DNA from: Alphaproteobacteria bacterium
GTDB lineage: Bacteria; Pseudomonadota; Alphaproteobacteria; Rhizobiales; Hyphomicrobiaceae
Direction of reading: 5' to 3'
Assembly: GCA_022600345.1 (NCBI GenBank)
Contig: JAHZKP010000076.1
Location: 1 to 56,904, forward strand
Length of the DNA stretch: 56,904 nucleotides
Program-made: the position numbers and the translations under genes
The notes under the pieces: generated by a model
The model's input: the letters and a program-made list of their open reading frames with translations, nothing else
Database searches by the model: none
What the model was told of the DNA's origin: nothing
In this document: piece by piece, positions 43,557 to 53,722 of the stretch
Layout of the letters: every line of letters starts with the position of its first letter
Position numbering within the stretch: the stretch's first letter is position 1

Positions 43557-44168
43557 ATGCCCATGCCTTCAAGTTTGAACGCCTGCCTCAAGACGTCGTT
43601 TCTTGCCCTTGCCGCACTTGGAGTAGCCATCGGTGGGCCGGTGCTGGCGGAAGATGCGAAGCCCGACATGCCGGCACTCAAGAAGGAGGCCATGGGCGCT
43701 ATCAAAGGGCTGGTTGGCAATCTCAAGAAGGAATTGAAAGCGGCCATGAAGAACGGCGGACCGGTCAATGCGATCGAGGTCTGCAACACGGTGGCGCCAA
43801 GTATTGCGGCAACGCAATCGACAGCCCACAAGCTGACGATCCGCCGGACCGCAATAAAGTTCCGCAATCCCGATAACGCGCCAGATGATTTCGAGCGTGC
43901 GGCCATGGAAAGCTTCATCGCCGACATTGCGGCGGGAAAGGATGCCAAGACCCTTCAGCGTGCTGAAATCGTCAAGACTTCCGAGGGCGAGACGTTTCGT
44001 TTCGTCAAGGCAATCCCGATGGGGGAAAAGCCTTGCGTTGTTTGCCACGGCGGGAACATCAAGCCGGAGGTGAAGGCGGAAATCGAAAAGCGCTACCCAG
44101 ACGATAAGGCGGTCGGGTTCAAACCCGGTGAGCTGCGTGGAGCTTTCTCGATTTCCAAAAAGCTTTGA
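43557..44168 (+). CDS. DUF3365 (Tll0287-like) exported haem protein
   Basis: A 203-residue protein with a signal peptide ending VLAE. It carries one c-type haem motif, CVVCHGG, in the C-terminal part and EVCNTVAPSIA earlier, both features of the DUF3365/Tll0287-like group. IRRTAIKFRNPDNAPDDFE is the conserved core. These proteins are thought to be redox or PAS-like sensors in the periplasm. Stand-alone gene, 152 bp after matB and ending 12 bp before a MITE-related fragment. Confidence 0.86.
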   Translation: MPMPSSLNACLKTSFLALAALGVAIGGPVLAEDAKPDMPALKKEAMGAIKGLVGNLKKELKAAMKNGGPVNAIEVCNTVAPSIAATQSTAHKLTIRRTAIKFRNPDNAPDDFERAAMESFIADIAAGKDAKTLQRAEIVKTSEGETFRFVKAIPMGEKPCVVCHGGNIKPEVKAEIEKRYPDDKAVGFKPGELRGAFSISKKL

Positions 44169-44597
44169 GATGCGCTCACTTAGAGCACTTTCCGATCAAA
44201 TCGATTCAATTCTGTTTCTCAAGCGGCGAGTCGATCCAGCAGGAGCGCGCCGCCATTTGGCAGATCCGGGTCGCTGTCTTGCGTGGCCGTTCGACGTCTG
44301 AAAGCATCACTGCCTTCGGGCCAGTCACCTTAATTGTGCCCCTTCTTGTTGTGCCGGCTTGCTCCAAATCCTCCCATGTATGCAATTGAGCGATCACGAG
44401 ATTTTTTGTGGATGGGGCAGTATGTTGCATTGACAGCTTTGTGCAGAATGATCGACTCTTAAGATCCAAGGTCGTGTGAGCGCGGGAAAGCGCGAGGGTG
44501 CTTCAAGTGGAGTGCTGATAATTTATAAACGGCTGAAAAGGAGAGAAGCGTTCCCGGCGCGGTGAGCAGTTCGTCGCCGCGGGGTTTGGAGGAGGTT
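44169..44597 (+). other. Non-coding interval with repeat fragment
   Basis: This 429-bp interval starts with the MITE-related fragment at 44181-44245. The region 44250-44480 has short open frames on both strands without family resemblance. From 44481 to 44597, a purine-rich stretch with TTTATAAAC and AAGGAGAG leads to the small exported-peptide gene; the promoter could not be fixed. Confidence 0.4.
44181..44245 (+). repeat. MITE-related fragment, one end
   Basis: 65 bp identical or nearly identical to the terminal part of the element at 37789-38060 and 56709, starting TAGAGCACTTTCCGATCAAA. Similarity stops after CCAGCAGGAG and no second inverted end follows within 400 bp, so this is a remnant. 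Confidence 0.8.
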
Positions 44598-44723
44598 ATG
44601 AAGAGTTTGTTCGTAGCTGTTGCTACGGCGGCAGTGTTGGCTGTGTGGTCTCAAAACGCTCGTGCGGAGGTGACGCCGAGTGTGGAGCCTGTGGTTGGTG
44701 CCACGATTTCCCTGATCGCGTGA
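44598..44723 (+). CDS. Small exported peptide, 41 residues
   Basis: A short frame starting at ATG 44598 with an excellent ribosome site (GGAGG, five bases upstream, within GGAGGAGG). The translation starts MKSLFVAVATAAVLAVW and has a complete signal peptide ending NARA-E; the mature peptide would be only 18 residues (from EVTPSVEPVVG to SLIA). It has a charged start, hydrophobic core and AxA cleavage site, which is unlikely by chance together with the ribosome site. No Cys. I do not recognise it. It lies 102 bp upstream of the 5-oxoprolinase gene. Confidence 0.6.
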   Translation: MKSLFVAVATAAVLAVWSQNARAEVTPSVEPVVGATISLIA

Positions 44724-44781
44724 AATTCAGGGACCTGTCGATAAAATAGTATCGTTCATCAGATTGACGCGCTGGCGACGT

Positions 44782-44811
44782 CCTTTTAGCTGATCTGCTA
44801 GAGCTAAAAGG
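44782..44811 (+). promoter_or_regulatory. Perfect hairpin before oxoprolinase gene
   Basis: CCTTTTAGCT (44782-44791) and AGCTAAAAGG (44802-44811) form a 10-bp perfect stem with a 10-base loop, ending 14 bases before the oxoprolinase ATG. No T-run follows. It may limit ribosome access or act as an operator; it also could end the small-peptide transcript. Confidence 0.5.
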
Positions 44812-44825
44812 CGGTTCCCAAAGTT

Positions 44826-47800
44826 ATGGCGCAAAGCGAATCTTCCGATTATCACAAGTGGCGGTTCTGGATCGACAGGGGCGGCACATTCACCGATGTC
44901 GTCGCGCTCGATCCTGACGGACAACTGCACGCGCGCAAGATTTTATCCGAAAATCCAGGAGCTTATGAGGACGCGGCGCTAGAGGGAATCCGCCGGTTCC
45001 TGGGCGTGGAGGCTGGTGGGGCCTTGCCGCCGGAGCGAATTGCTCACGTCAAGATGGGTACGACGGTTGCCACGAACGCGCTGCTGGAGCGCAAGGGCGA
45101 ACCGTTGGTGCTGGTGACGACGGCGGGGCTCGAAGATCATTTCGAGATCGGGTATCAGGCGCGTCCGGATATTTTCGCGCGCCGTATCGTCAAACCGTCG
45201 ATGTTGTTTTCGCGAGTGATTGGCGCCGCCGAACGGATTCGCGCGGATGGATCGGTTGAAGTCGCGTTGGACGCTGAGGCGTTGCGGGCCGCGTTGCAGG
45301 CGGCGTTTGCCGACGGCATCCGGGCGGCTGCAATCGTGTTCATGCACGGATATGCGTTCCCCGCTCATGAAGCGTTGGCTGCCAAACTGGCGCGCGAAGT
45401 CGGTTTTACCCAGGTCTCCGCCAGTCATGAGGTGTCGCCGCTGATCAAGTTTATCAGTCGCGGCGACACGACGGTTGCGGATGCTTATCTGTCACCGGTG
45501 CTTCGACGTTATGTCGATCGTGTTTCGGCGGCGTTGATGGAAAAGGGCGGGGCGGCGGAAAGCGATGGTGCGGGCCTGCCCAGGCTGATGTTCATGGCGT
45601 CATCGGGCGGATTGAAGGCTGCCGATCAGTTCCACGGCAGGGACGCGATTTTATCCGGACCGGCGGGTGGCATCGTGGGGATGGCGGAGACGGCGCGGCG
45701 GGCCGGATTCGAAAAAGTCATCGGTTTCGACATGGGCGGGACGTCAACGGATGTTGCGCATTTTGCCGGTGACTATGAAAGGGCGTTTGAAACCGAAGTT
45801 GCCGGTGTGCGATTGCGTGCGCCGATGCTGCAAATCAACACGGTTGCGGCCGGTGGCGGTTCGATCCTCAGTTTCGATGGGCAGCGATTTCGGGTCGGAC
45901 CGGAAAGTGCGGGGGCCAATCCGGGGCCAAAGTGCTACCGGCGCGGCGGACCGCTGACGGTGACCGATGCCAACGTCATGCTTGGCAAGCTTAGCGCCGA
46001 TCTGTTCCCAAGAATATTTGGCGCCAACCAGGACCAGCCGCTTGACGAAGCTGCGGTTCGCGAGGCGTTTTCAGATCTGGCAGACAAGGTTGGCGGAGGC
46101 CGCAGCGCGGAAGACGTAGCTGACGGGTTTATCCGCATCGCGGTTGAGAATATGGCCAACGCCGTGAAGAAGATCTCGGTAGAGCGGGGGCATGACGTTA
46201 CCGAATACGCGCTCAATTGTTTCGGGGCGGCAGGCGGACAACATGCTTGTCTTATTGCCGACAACCTGGGCATCGAGACGGTGTTGATCCATCCGCTGTC
46301 GGGCTTGCTTTCGGCATTCGGAATAGGGTTGGCGAAGCTGCGGGCAAGTCGGGAACAATCGCTGGAAGTTCCACTTGATGGGGCGGCTATGGAGCGGTTG
46401 GAGACTCTTGCCTGGGGGCTCGGCAACGAGGTCACCGAGGAGTTGCTTGATGAGGGTGCTGAACATGACGGCATCGAGATTCGGTCGTTTGCGCATCTAA
46501 GGTATGCTGGCGCGGATACGGCATTTCCAGTTGAGATGTCGGAGCCCGGATTCATGCGGCGCGATTTCGAAGCCGAGCATCAACGCCGTTTCGGGTTCAC
46601 CTCACCTGCCAAGGGTATTGTTGTCGCCGCCATTGAAGTCGAGGCGGTTGCTGCGACACATGAAGGTGATGTCGATGGCGGCGAGGTCGGGGGCGGTTTC
46701 AGGCCGACGGCTAATGATGGTTCAGGGGGCCGTGGACAGGTGGCGCTGGATGGTGGGGTGGTCGCGGCTGGTGATCACGTGCCAGAAGCTGTTGCGGCGC
46801 GGTTTTATTCGCAAGGTGTCTGGCACGATGGGGTGAGCTACACCCGCGAGCAGTTGTCGCCTGGAATGAGCGTCTCGGGGCCGGCCAGGATCGTTGAACC
46901 AAATCAGACCGTCATCGTCGAGGCCGGGTGGCGGCTTGAAGTTTCCAAGCGAAACGACTTGGTCCTGAAGCGTGTCGAAAAGCCCGCGGAGCGCCAACAC
47001 GAGACGGCTGTCGATCCGGTGATGCTGGAAGTGTTCAACAACCTGTTCATGGCGGTTGCTGAACAGATGGGCGAAGCGCTGAAGCTCACGGCCCAATCAG
47101 TCAACATCAAGGAGCGGTTGGATTTTTCGTGCGCGGTCTTCGATCCAGACGGTGGGTTGGTTGCGAACGCACCGCACGTGCCGGTGCATCTGGGGTCCAT
47201 GGATGCTTCAATCGAAACGGTCATCCAGCAGCGGCGCGAAGAAATGCGTCCTGGCGACGTTTATGTTTTGAATGCGCCTTACAATGGCGGCACACATCTG
47301 CCCGACATAACAGTCATAACGCCGGTGTTTGATGAGCGCGGGAATGAGATCCTGTTTTTTGTCGCCAGCCGTGGCCACCACGAAGACGTTGGCGGGCTTT
47401 CTCCAGGATCGATGACGCCGAAGGCGACGACCATTGAAGAAGAAGGCGTGCTGATCGATTGCCTGAAGCTTGCCGAGCAGGGGCGTTTCAACGAAGAGCA
47501 AATGCGGGCCCACCTGATGGGGGCGAAATATCCCGCCCGTATGCCCGAAAAGAACATCGCCGACCTCAAGGCCCAGGTTGCGGCCAATGCGCGTGGGGCT
47601 GCAGAGATCGGCCGGATGCTCGAACACTTCGGGCGCGATGTTGTGATCGCGTATATGGGGCATGTTCAAGACAACGCTGAAGAATGTGTGCGCCGGCTGA
47701 TTGCGCGGCTTGATGATGGCGAAGCGGTTGTCGAAACCGATACGGGAAGCCGGGTTCGGGTCAGGATCACGATCGATCGCGAAAGCCGGTCGGCGAAAAT

Positions 47801-48542
47801 CGATTTTGGCGGTACGTCAGGGATGCGGGCAGACAACTTCAACGCGCCAGAGCCGGTGACCAGGGCCGCGGTGCTCTACGTGTTCCGGGTCATGACCGGT
47901 GAACCGATCCCACTCAATGCGGGATGCCTGCGGCCACTTGAAATCGTCATACCCGAAGGCTCGTTCTTGAAGCCTGAGTATCCGGCAGCGGTTGTGGCTG
48001 GCAACGTGGAGACCAGTCAGGTTGTCACCAATGCGTTGTTCATGGCGCTCAAAGGGCTTTCGACTTCGCAAGGAACAATGAACAACCTGACATTCGGCGA
48101 TGCCAGCCGGCAGTACTACGAGACGATATGTTCGGGCGCGCCGGCGGGGCCTGACTTCGATGGCGCGGCGGCGGTGCAGGTGCATATGACCAACACGCGG
48201 TTGACCGATCCGGAAATTCTTGAGCTTCGCTATCCAGTCATTCTGGATGAATTCTCGATTCGGCGGGATAGCGGTGGCCGGGGGCGGCATCGGGCCGGTG
48301 ACGGGACGAGGCGCCAGATTCGTTTTCTAGAGCCGATGCATGCGGCAATCCTGTCGGGATATCGCGATTTGAGGCCGCCGGGGGTTGCCGGCGGAGAGGC
48401 AGGGCGTTGTGGCAGCAACTCAATTATTCGCGCTGAAGGGGCGGTGGAAAAGCTTTCGGGCTGCGATGAGGTCGAGTTAAAATGCGGCGATGCGATTGTC
48501 ATCGAAACCCCCACGGGGGGCGGATTTGGGCATGCTCAATGA
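44826..48542 (+). CDS. Fused hydantoinase A/B, 5-oxoprolinase-type
   Basis: A 1,238-residue protein with both halves of ATP-dependent 5-oxoprolinase/N-methylhydantoinase. The HyuA-like half has [17 protein letters not shown] near residue 16, [17 protein letters not shown], and [13 protein letters not shown] (ATPase phosphate loops) near 300. The HyuB-like half starts around 725 ([21 protein letters not shown]) and has [18 protein letters not shown] and a glycine-rich end. A charged, Gly-rich insert near 615-655 separates the two halves. The reaction would be ATP-driven opening of 5-oxoproline to glutamate, or a related cyclic amide. No transporter is linked. A few other hydantoin substrates are possible. 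Confidence 0.88.
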   Translation: MAQSESSDYHKWRFWIDRGGTFTDVVALDPDGQLHARKILSENPGAYEDAALEGIRRFLGVEAGGALPPERIAHVKMGTTVATNALLERKGEPLVLVTTAGLEDHFEIGYQARPDIFARRIVKPSMLFSRVIGAAERIRADGSVEVALDAEALRAALQAAFADGIRAAAIVFMHGYAFPAHEALAAKLAREVGFTQVSASHEVSPLIKFISRGDTTVADAYLSPVLRRYVDRVSAALMEKGGAAESDGAGLPRLMFMASSGGLKAADQFHGRDAILSGPAGGIVGMAETARRAGFEKVIGFDMGGTSTDVAHFAGDYERAFETEVAGVRLRAPMLQINTVAAGGGSILSFDGQRFRVGPESAGANPGPKCYRRGGPLTVTDANVMLGKLSADLFPRIFGANQDQPLDEAAVREAFSDLADKVGGGRSAEDVADGFIRIAVENMANAVKKISVERGHDVTEYALNCFGAAGGQHACLIADNLGIETVLIHPLSGLLSAFGIGLAKLRASREQSLEVPLDGAAMERLETLAWGLGNEVTEELLDEGAEHDGIEIRSFAHLRYAGADTAFPVEMSEPGFMRRDFEAEHQRRFGFTSPAKGIVVAAIEVEAVAATHEGDVDGGEVGGGFRPTANDGSGGRGQVALDGGVVAAGDHVPEAVAARFYSQGVWHDGVSYTREQLSPGMSVSGPARIVEPNQTVIVEAGWRLEVSKRNDLVLKRVEKPAERQHETAVDPVMLEVFNNLFMAVAEQMGEALKLTAQSVNIKERLDFSCAVFDPDGGLVANAPHVPVHLGSMDASIETVIQQRREEMRPGDVYVLNAPYNGGTHLPDITVITPVFDERGNEILFFVASRGHHEDVGGLSPGSMTPKATTIEEEGVLIDCLKLAEQGRFNEEQMRAHLMGAKYPARMPEKNIADLKAQVAANARGAAEIGRMLEHFGRDVVIAYMGHVQDNAEECVRRLIARLDDGEAVVETDTGSRVRVRITIDRESRSAKIDFGGTSGMRADNFNAPEPVTRAAVLYVFRVMTGEPIPLNAGCLRPLEIVIPEGSFLKPEYPAAVVAGNVETSQVVTNALFMALKGLSTSQGTMNNLTFGDASRQYYETICSGAPAGPDFDGAAAVQVHMTNTRLTDPEILELRYPVILDEFSIRRDSGGRGRHRAGDGTRRQIRFLEPMHAAILSGYRDLRPPGVAGGEAGRCGSNSIIRAEGAVEKLSGCDEVELKCGDAIVIETPTGGGFGHAQ

Positions 48543-48922
48543 AAAATAATGCCTGTATGTGTCGGCGGTTTAGCCCTGTGTCGTGGCTCCGCGTTTATGC
48601 CTTTGAAATAATAGGGTAGGAGAATGAGTGCGATTCGATTCTTAACGCTGATTAAGATAGAACGCGTCGTATCTTGACAGTTGGTTTACCAAGACTCGAC
48701 ACAGTACCCGCAATCCTGGAGCCTCAGTCGACCAAGCGGAATCGAGACTCGGTTCGGTGGTTGGATAAAAAGGCTCTAAATTCAAAATTGTAGAGCAGGT
48801 CCTTCTGATCTGTTGACCGCTGTGGCGGTCACGTGAGATCGGATACTGTTCTAGCCAGTCGCTTGACGGGGATGACGTCAATCCTTGTTCCTTGCGCCGC
48901 GCTGTTGAAGTGAGGCCGCCCT
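48543..48922 (+). other. Intergenic region upstream of trkH
   Basis: 380 bp with no supportable gene. A small hairpin (GACCGC, TGTG, GCGGTC at 48815-48830) is present, and a 17-codon frame at 48624 behind AGGAGA is too short to judge. Otherwise nothing recognised; no tRNA pattern was found. Confidence 0.5.
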
Positions 48923-50368
48923 TTGCTGCACCTGCGTCCGATCTTCTCTGCCCTTGGGCTGCTGTTATGTGCCATCGCATTCGCGATGTTGCTGCCAGCC
49001 CTGGTCGATTTTGCAGATGGCGATGGCGATTGGCTCGTCTTCTTTGCCTCATCCGTTGCAACGTTTTTCATCGGTGGATTGTTGATTCTGGCTGCGCAGG
49101 ACGATCAACCTGCGCAGTTGACGGTGAAAGACGGCTTCTTGCTAACGACTGCGTGCTGGGTCGTCGTGACGGCGTTTGCCGCCATTCCCTTCATCGGTGT
49201 CGGCTTGAGCTATACCGATGCCTATTTCGAGGCGATGTCGGGACTGACGACGACCGGGTCGACGGTCTTGATCAAGCTGGATCAATTGCCGCGCGGGGTT
49301 TTGTTATGGCGGGCCATCCTGCAAGGACTGGGCGGGCTTGGTATTATCGTGACGGCGATGATCATGCTGCCGTTTCTCCGGGTGGGTGGCATGCAGTTGT
49401 TCCAGATGGAGCATTCCGACCGCTCGGAAAAAGTGCTGCCCCGAGCGCTCGAACTGACGACGGCGATTGCGGCGATCTATGTCGCCTTGATCATCGCGTG
49501 TATCGTTGTTTATAGCGCGCTGGGGATGACCATTTTCGATGCCGTTTGTCACGGTTTGACGACGGTCGCGACAGCGGGCTTTTCCACCCATGATGAAAGT
49601 TTCGGATTCTTCAAGTCGGCGGCGCTGGAGTGGGCCTGCATTGTCTTCATGATTCTGGGGGCGTTGCCGTTTGTCGTCTATATCAAGGCGTGGCGTGGAA
49701 ACTCGACGGCCATTCTGGAGGACAGCCAGGTGCGGGGGCTGTTGGGCTTCCTGGTCGGTGTCTGCTTGATCGTGACATTCTGGCTGATGACGGCTCGGGA
49801 CATGAATTTTGCAACGGCGCTGCGTACGGCGACGTTCAATGTCACCTCAATCATCACGACGACGGGGTATGCCAGTTCGAACTATTCAGAATGGGGCACG
49901 TTCGCGGTCGGGCTGTTCTTCCTACTGATGTTTGTTGGCGGCTGTGCGGGATCGACGACCGGGGGCATCAAGATCTACCGGTTGCAGGTCACCGGCCTAT
50001 TGATCCGCAGCCACTTCGTTCATCTGATGAGCCCCAACCGGGTCGTTACGCTGGTCTATAACGGCAAGCGGCTGCCAGCCGACGTGCCGTTCTCGGTGGT
50101 GGCGTTTCTTGCGATCTATATGTCGACGGTGGGGCTGTTCACGGTGGTCTTGTCGGCGATGGGGCTTGACTTGGTGACGGCCCTGTCTGCGTCCGCGCAG
50201 GCGGTCGGCAACGTGGGCCCCGGCCTTGGTGACATTGTGGGGCCGGCTGGCAATTATTCAACGTTGCCGGCGTTGGCCAAGTGGGTGTTGTCGTTTGCAA
50301 TGATGATGGGGCGGCTGGAGTTGTTCACCGTTCTCGTGCTGCTCAGAATCGAATTCTGGCGGGGCTGA
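48923..50368 (+). CDS. trkH: TrkH/KtrB family potassium uptake protein
   Basis: A 481-residue membrane protein with four M1-P-M2 repeats. The pore loops contain the selectivity glycines: AMSGLTTTGSTVL, TTVATAGFSTHD, ITTTGYASSNY and QAVGNVGPGLGD. The protein is the translocating subunit of a Trk potassium system, which usually needs a TrkA regulatory subunit not seen here. The start is TTG 48923, preceded by GAGG about seven bases upstream; no ATG gives a better N-terminus. Confidence 0.93.
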   Translation: MLHLRPIFSALGLLLCAIAFAMLLPALVDFADGDGDWLVFFASSVATFFIGGLLILAAQDDQPAQLTVKDGFLLTTACWVVVTAFAAIPFIGVGLSYTDAYFEAMSGLTTTGSTVLIKLDQLPRGVLLWRAILQGLGGLGIIVTAMIMLPFLRVGGMQLFQMEHSDRSEKVLPRALELTTAIAAIYVALIIACIVVYSALGMTIFDAVCHGLTTVATAGFSTHDESFGFFKSAALEWACIVFMILGALPFVVYIKAWRGNSTAILEDSQVRGLLGFLVGVCLIVTFWLMTARDMNFATALRTATFNVTSIITTTGYASSNYSEWGTFAVGLFFLLMFVGGCAGSTTGGIKIYRLQVTGLLIRSHFVHLMSPNRVVTLVYNGKRLPADVPFSVVAFLAIYMSTVGLFTVVLSAMGLDLVTALSASAQAVGNVGPGLGDIVGPAGNYSTLPALAKWVLSFAMMMGRLELFTVLVLLRIEFWRG

Positions 50369-50421
50369 TACGGCGGTACGGGTCGCGCATTCGGGCGGGC
50401 GGGTACGGCGCTGGAATTCGT

Positions 50422-51642
50422 TCACACCTCTGGTCGCCACCCGTACAGCCAATCGTATTTTGAGATCAGTTTGCCTGCCGGAGCATACTGCAAAGTGAGG
50501 TTACGGGCCCGGCGCATCGGGCCGTCAAGGTGATAGATTTCACCGTTTTGACGAGAGGCCTGCTGGACGCGCTGGGCGCGTGTCATGCGTGCTTGTTGAT
50601 AGTTGCGCAGGGCGGCGGGTACGGTTTCAGGCCGGCAGCCGGACAGGCAGCGCGCCAGGATTTCGGCATCTTCGAGCGCCAGTACGGCCCCCTGGGCCAG
50701 GAACGGCAACACGGGATGTGCGGCATCGCCCAATAGCGCCACGCGTCCCGATACCCAGTTTTCCAGCGGCGGCAGTTGGTACAAGGCCCATTTGCGCCAG
50801 TCGTTGGTTGCGGCAATCAGGTTGCGGACCGCCGTGGGGAAGTTCTCAACGGCGATGCGGACCCAGGTTTCCGAAACGCGAGTGTTCCAGTCCTCGGTCC
50901 GCTCCCGGTCGGTCTTGATCACGACGATGGCAAGTTCACGACCGCCTCGGACGGGATAGTGAACGACGTGGCCCAAGGGTGAAAGCCAAATGCCGATCTG
51001 GTCGGTGCGGATGCCGTCGGGCAAGTCATCTGCTGCAATGACGGCACGGGCTGCGCTCTTGCCCGAATACTTGAGCGGAGCGTTCGATAGCAGTGCGTTT
51101 CGAAGCGTCGAGCGGACCCCGTCGGCTGCGATGAGGACATCGCCGGCAGCGACGGTCTCGCTGTCGGTATTGGCAAGGACTTCATCGGTGAATGTCGTCG
51201 AGCCGGTGATTGCAACGCCTCGGTGAACGTTGATGGAAGCGTGGTCCTGGGCTGCTGTGCGCAGGACCTCGTGCAGGTCGGCGCGATGGGCAACCCAATA
51301 TGGTGACCCATGGCGCTGGGCGATCCAGTCCCCCAGAGGCAATTGGGCGAGTTGGCGGCCGGATGGTGCGTCGCCTACTGCAAGCGTTTTGGGTGCGGCG
51401 ATATACGGGCGCAGGGCTTCGGCAAGGCCGAGGTAATTCAAGACGCGTGTGCCATTCGGGCCGATCTGGATGCCGGCGCCTGCTTCAAGCGGTTCGCTGC
51501 GCTTTTCGAAGACGGTGACTTCCGCCCCGCTTCGGGCAAGTGCAATGGCTGCTGCCAGTCCGCCAATGCCGCCGCCCGCGATGATGACGCGCAGCGGACC
51601 CGTCTGCGGACCGGTGGCGGAGTCTGCTGACCTGGAATGCAT
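50422..51642 (-). CDS. FAD-dependent aromatic monooxygenase
   Basis: About 406 residues from ATG 51642 (TTG 51669 adds nine). Group A flavin monooxygenase: Rossmann motif VIIAGGGIGGLAAAIAL, the DG fingerprint GDVLIAADGVRS, and GRVALLGDAAHPVLPFLAQG. Best match by pattern is 3-hydroxybenzoate 6-hydroxylase or salicylate hydroxylase. No ring-cleavage genes are near, so the substrate is open; UbiH-like ubiquinone hydroxylation is less likely as its sequence signatures are absent. It follows the zinc-finger gene directly, so both are probably cotranscribed. Confidence 0.87.
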   Translation of the reverse strand: MHSRSADSATGPQTGPLRVIIAGGGIGGLAAAIALARSGAEVTVFEKRSEPLEAGAGIQIGPNGTRVLNYLGLAEALRPYIAAPKTLAVGDAPSGRQLAQLPLGDWIAQRHGSPYWVAHRADLHEVLRTAAQDHASINVHRGVAITGSTTFTDEVLANTDSETVAAGDVLIAADGVRSTLRNALLSNAPLKYSGKSAARAVIAADDLPDGIRTDQIGIWLSPLGHVVHYPVRGGRELAIVVIKTDRERTEDWNTRVSETWVRIAVENFPTAVRNLIAATNDWRKWALYQLPPLENWVSGRVALLGDAAHPVLPFLAQGAVLALEDAEILARCLSGCRPETVPAALRNYQQARMTRAQRVQQASRQNGEIYHLDGPMRRARNLTLQYAPAGKLISKYDWLYGWRPEV

Positions 51643-51670
51643 GTATCGCTGCTGGTCGGATGGCGACAAG

Positions 51671-51925
51671 TCAGTCTGCGGCTTCGTCTTCCAGGGTCAC
51701 GACGGCGCCCTTGGGGTCGCTCTCATTTGCGCCCAAGCGCTTGTCGTAGACGTAGAGCGTCGAGCAATAGGGACACAGCGTTTGATCATCGGCGCCCATG
51801 TCCAAAAACACATGGGGGTGATCGTAGGGTGCGCGCGCGCCCATGCACTTGAATTCCTTGACGCCGACGAAGATCTTTTCGACACCTTCGTCATTGGCGA
51901 GATGTGGGATTGTGGTGGCGGCCAT
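51671..51925 (-). CDS. CHCC zinc-finger domain protein (NDUFS6-like)
   Basis: An 84-residue protein from ATG 51925 (AGAGAG upstream). The CHCC motif is KCMGARAPYDHPHVFLD with C27 and H36/H38, then LCPYCSTLYVYD with C51 and C54, which bind one zinc. In mitochondria and alphaproteobacteria this family is a complex I assembly/accessory factor. The open frame extends further upstream but that part is not family sequence. It overlaps no gene and is divergent from the alpha/beta hydrolase. Confidence 0.9.
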   Translation of the reverse strand: MAATTIPHLANDEGVEKIFVGVKEFKCMGARAPYDHPHVFLDMGADDQTLCPYCSTLYVYDKRLGANESDPKGAVVTLEDEAAD

Positions 51926-52061
51926 ATTGCTCTCTTGGTTACCCGGACAATTGAGCGCGACGATAGCGCCCGAAGCTGAGAAATGGTAGTCCCGGTCTGC
52001 TGCAGATGATGCGGCGATTGTGCTGCTGATATTGGAATAACGCTTCAAGGAGCCCGCCAAA

Positions 52062-52832
52062 ATGCCGACTTTCGACTCCGAGGGTGTGGAGATTGCCTAT
52101 ATCGACGAGTTGCCCGCAGGGGGCGCAACGCGGGCCCTTCCGATCCTGCTGATCCATGGGTTTGCATCCAATATCGGTATGAACTGGATTTCGCCTGGAT
52201 GGGTCAAGACGTTGACGGAGGCCGGGTATCGGGTCATCGCGCTGGACAATCGCGGTCATGGTGAGAGCGAGAAACTACACGATAAGGGGCTTTATGGCGG
52301 GGCGCTGATGGCGGAGGACGCGCGCCGGCTCCTGGACCATCTGGAGATCGAAAAGGCTCATGTGATGGGCTATTCCATGGGCGCGCGGATCACGGCCTTC
52401 CTGACGCTGAACCACCCCGATCGGGTGAAAACGGCGACGTTTGGCGGCCTTGGGATCAACATGGTGCGGGGGATGGCGGGGACCGGGCCGATCGCGCATG
52501 CTCTGGAAGCCGACAGCATTGATGATGTGGCTAACCCTACGGCACGGACGTTCAGGGCTTTCGCCGAACAGACCAAGAGCGACCTGAAGGCGCTGGCGGC
52601 GTGTATCCGATCATCGCGCGATCCGATCAGCCGGGACGACGTGGGGCGGATCGCCTGCCCGGTCCTGGTGGCGGTGGGAAGCGAGGATGTTGTCGGAGGC
52701 TCGGCCAAGGATCTGGCCGAATTGATCCCCTCGGGGCAGTCGCTTGTGATCGAGGGGCGAGAGCACATGAAGGCGGTTGGAGATCAGCGCTACAAGGACC
52801 GTGTTTTGCAGTTTTTGGAGCAGAACGCCTGA
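52062..52832 (+). CDS. Alpha/beta-fold hydrolase
   Basis: A 256-residue hydrolase with the oxyanion segment LLIHGFASN, the DNRGHGES motif, the nucleophile elbow GYSMGAR with Ser105, an acid near VAVGSEDVV, and His in EGREHMKAV. The catalytic triad seems complete. Substrate unknown; esterase or lactonase roles are typical. Divergent from the zinc-finger gene with 136 bp between starts. Confidence 0.9.
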   Translation: MPTFDSEGVEIAYIDELPAGGATRALPILLIHGFASNIGMNWISPGWVKTLTEAGYRVIALDNRGHGESEKLHDKGLYGGALMAEDARRLLDHLEIEKAHVMGYSMGARITAFLTLNHPDRVKTATFGGLGINMVRGMAGTGPIAHALEADSIDDVANPTARTFRAFAEQTKSDLKALAACIRSSRDPISRDDVGRIACPVLVAVGSEDVVGGSAKDLAELIPSGQSLVIEGREHMKAVGDQRYKDRVLQFLEQNA

Positions 52833-53722
52833 TCGTATCGAAGAATGCCTGCCGTCTTGCCCCACCGGCAATTTGATCCGGTCTGACGGGCTCTTTGGTC
52901 AACGTTCTGATGGGGTGGGTGGTTTCTGGTGGACCTATCGGGTGGTCTATCGGGCCTTAAAAAACGTGGAAGCCCCGCTTCGGCGATCAAGTCGGGCTGC
53001 AAAGGGACCTTTTGCGGGGGTGCCGGCAGCATGACGATCGCAAACAAGCGGGGCTCTACGCACGATAACAACGCTATACACAACGCACGAATACTGAACG
53101 CAACTCTACTCTGGGATACTACACTCGATACTAACGCATTCGAACTACGCAAATTACTTGCCGGGACGACTTTGTTTGCCGGTCAGGCTACTCGACCGAT
53201 CAGGCTCCGGTACTGGGAACAAACGCTTTCAACACAACTTACGCAAACTGACATACCGAAGCTTGACCTAACGCTTACTCAGTTTTGTCAAGCAACCCGA
53301 TGGGCCAAACTTCCAGTCCATCCGAGCACTTATCTTTTAGCACACGTGTGCGATTGAGTCGCGCCAATATTGATTCGTTTTGCCGCGTCTGTGGATAAGT
53401 CAAGTGCAGATGCGAAAAGCTGCGAAGTGGACAGCAGCTTGCAACCTTGGGAAATGGGCTTCAGGCGGCGCTATTGTGCAGATTGTCGCGCTGTGAGGGG
53501 GCGCGTGGGGCATTATTTCGCAGGCTGCGCGCCACAATTGACTCTTGCAATCGCCAAGCTTCAGCCCAACGCAGGCCTGAAGCATCTGCGATGCTCCGCA
53601 CCCATGTGGTTTGCGACCGAATTCTTCATGGCTGTCCCGTTCCAATGCAATCAGGCGAAATTTCTGAAAACGTTACGCGCGCGTTCACCTTGTTTTCACA
53701 AGCTTGGACCTAAGGTCCGCGC
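52833..53722. other. 890-bp region of unusual composition
   Basis: No convincing gene. Between about 53036 and 53357 the sequence is visibly lower in GC and rich in A and C on the plus strand, with the short string AACGC/ACGCA recurring many times, unlike the G-rich coding strands around it. The open frame 52929-53357 covers it but has no ribosome site or family resemblance. From 53358 to 53722, short frames on both strands are not supported. Confidence 0.4.

Noticed and set aside
48543-48922. Search for a tRNA or sRNA upstream of trkH
   Set aside because: Only one small hairpin was seen; no cloverleaf or terminator pattern.
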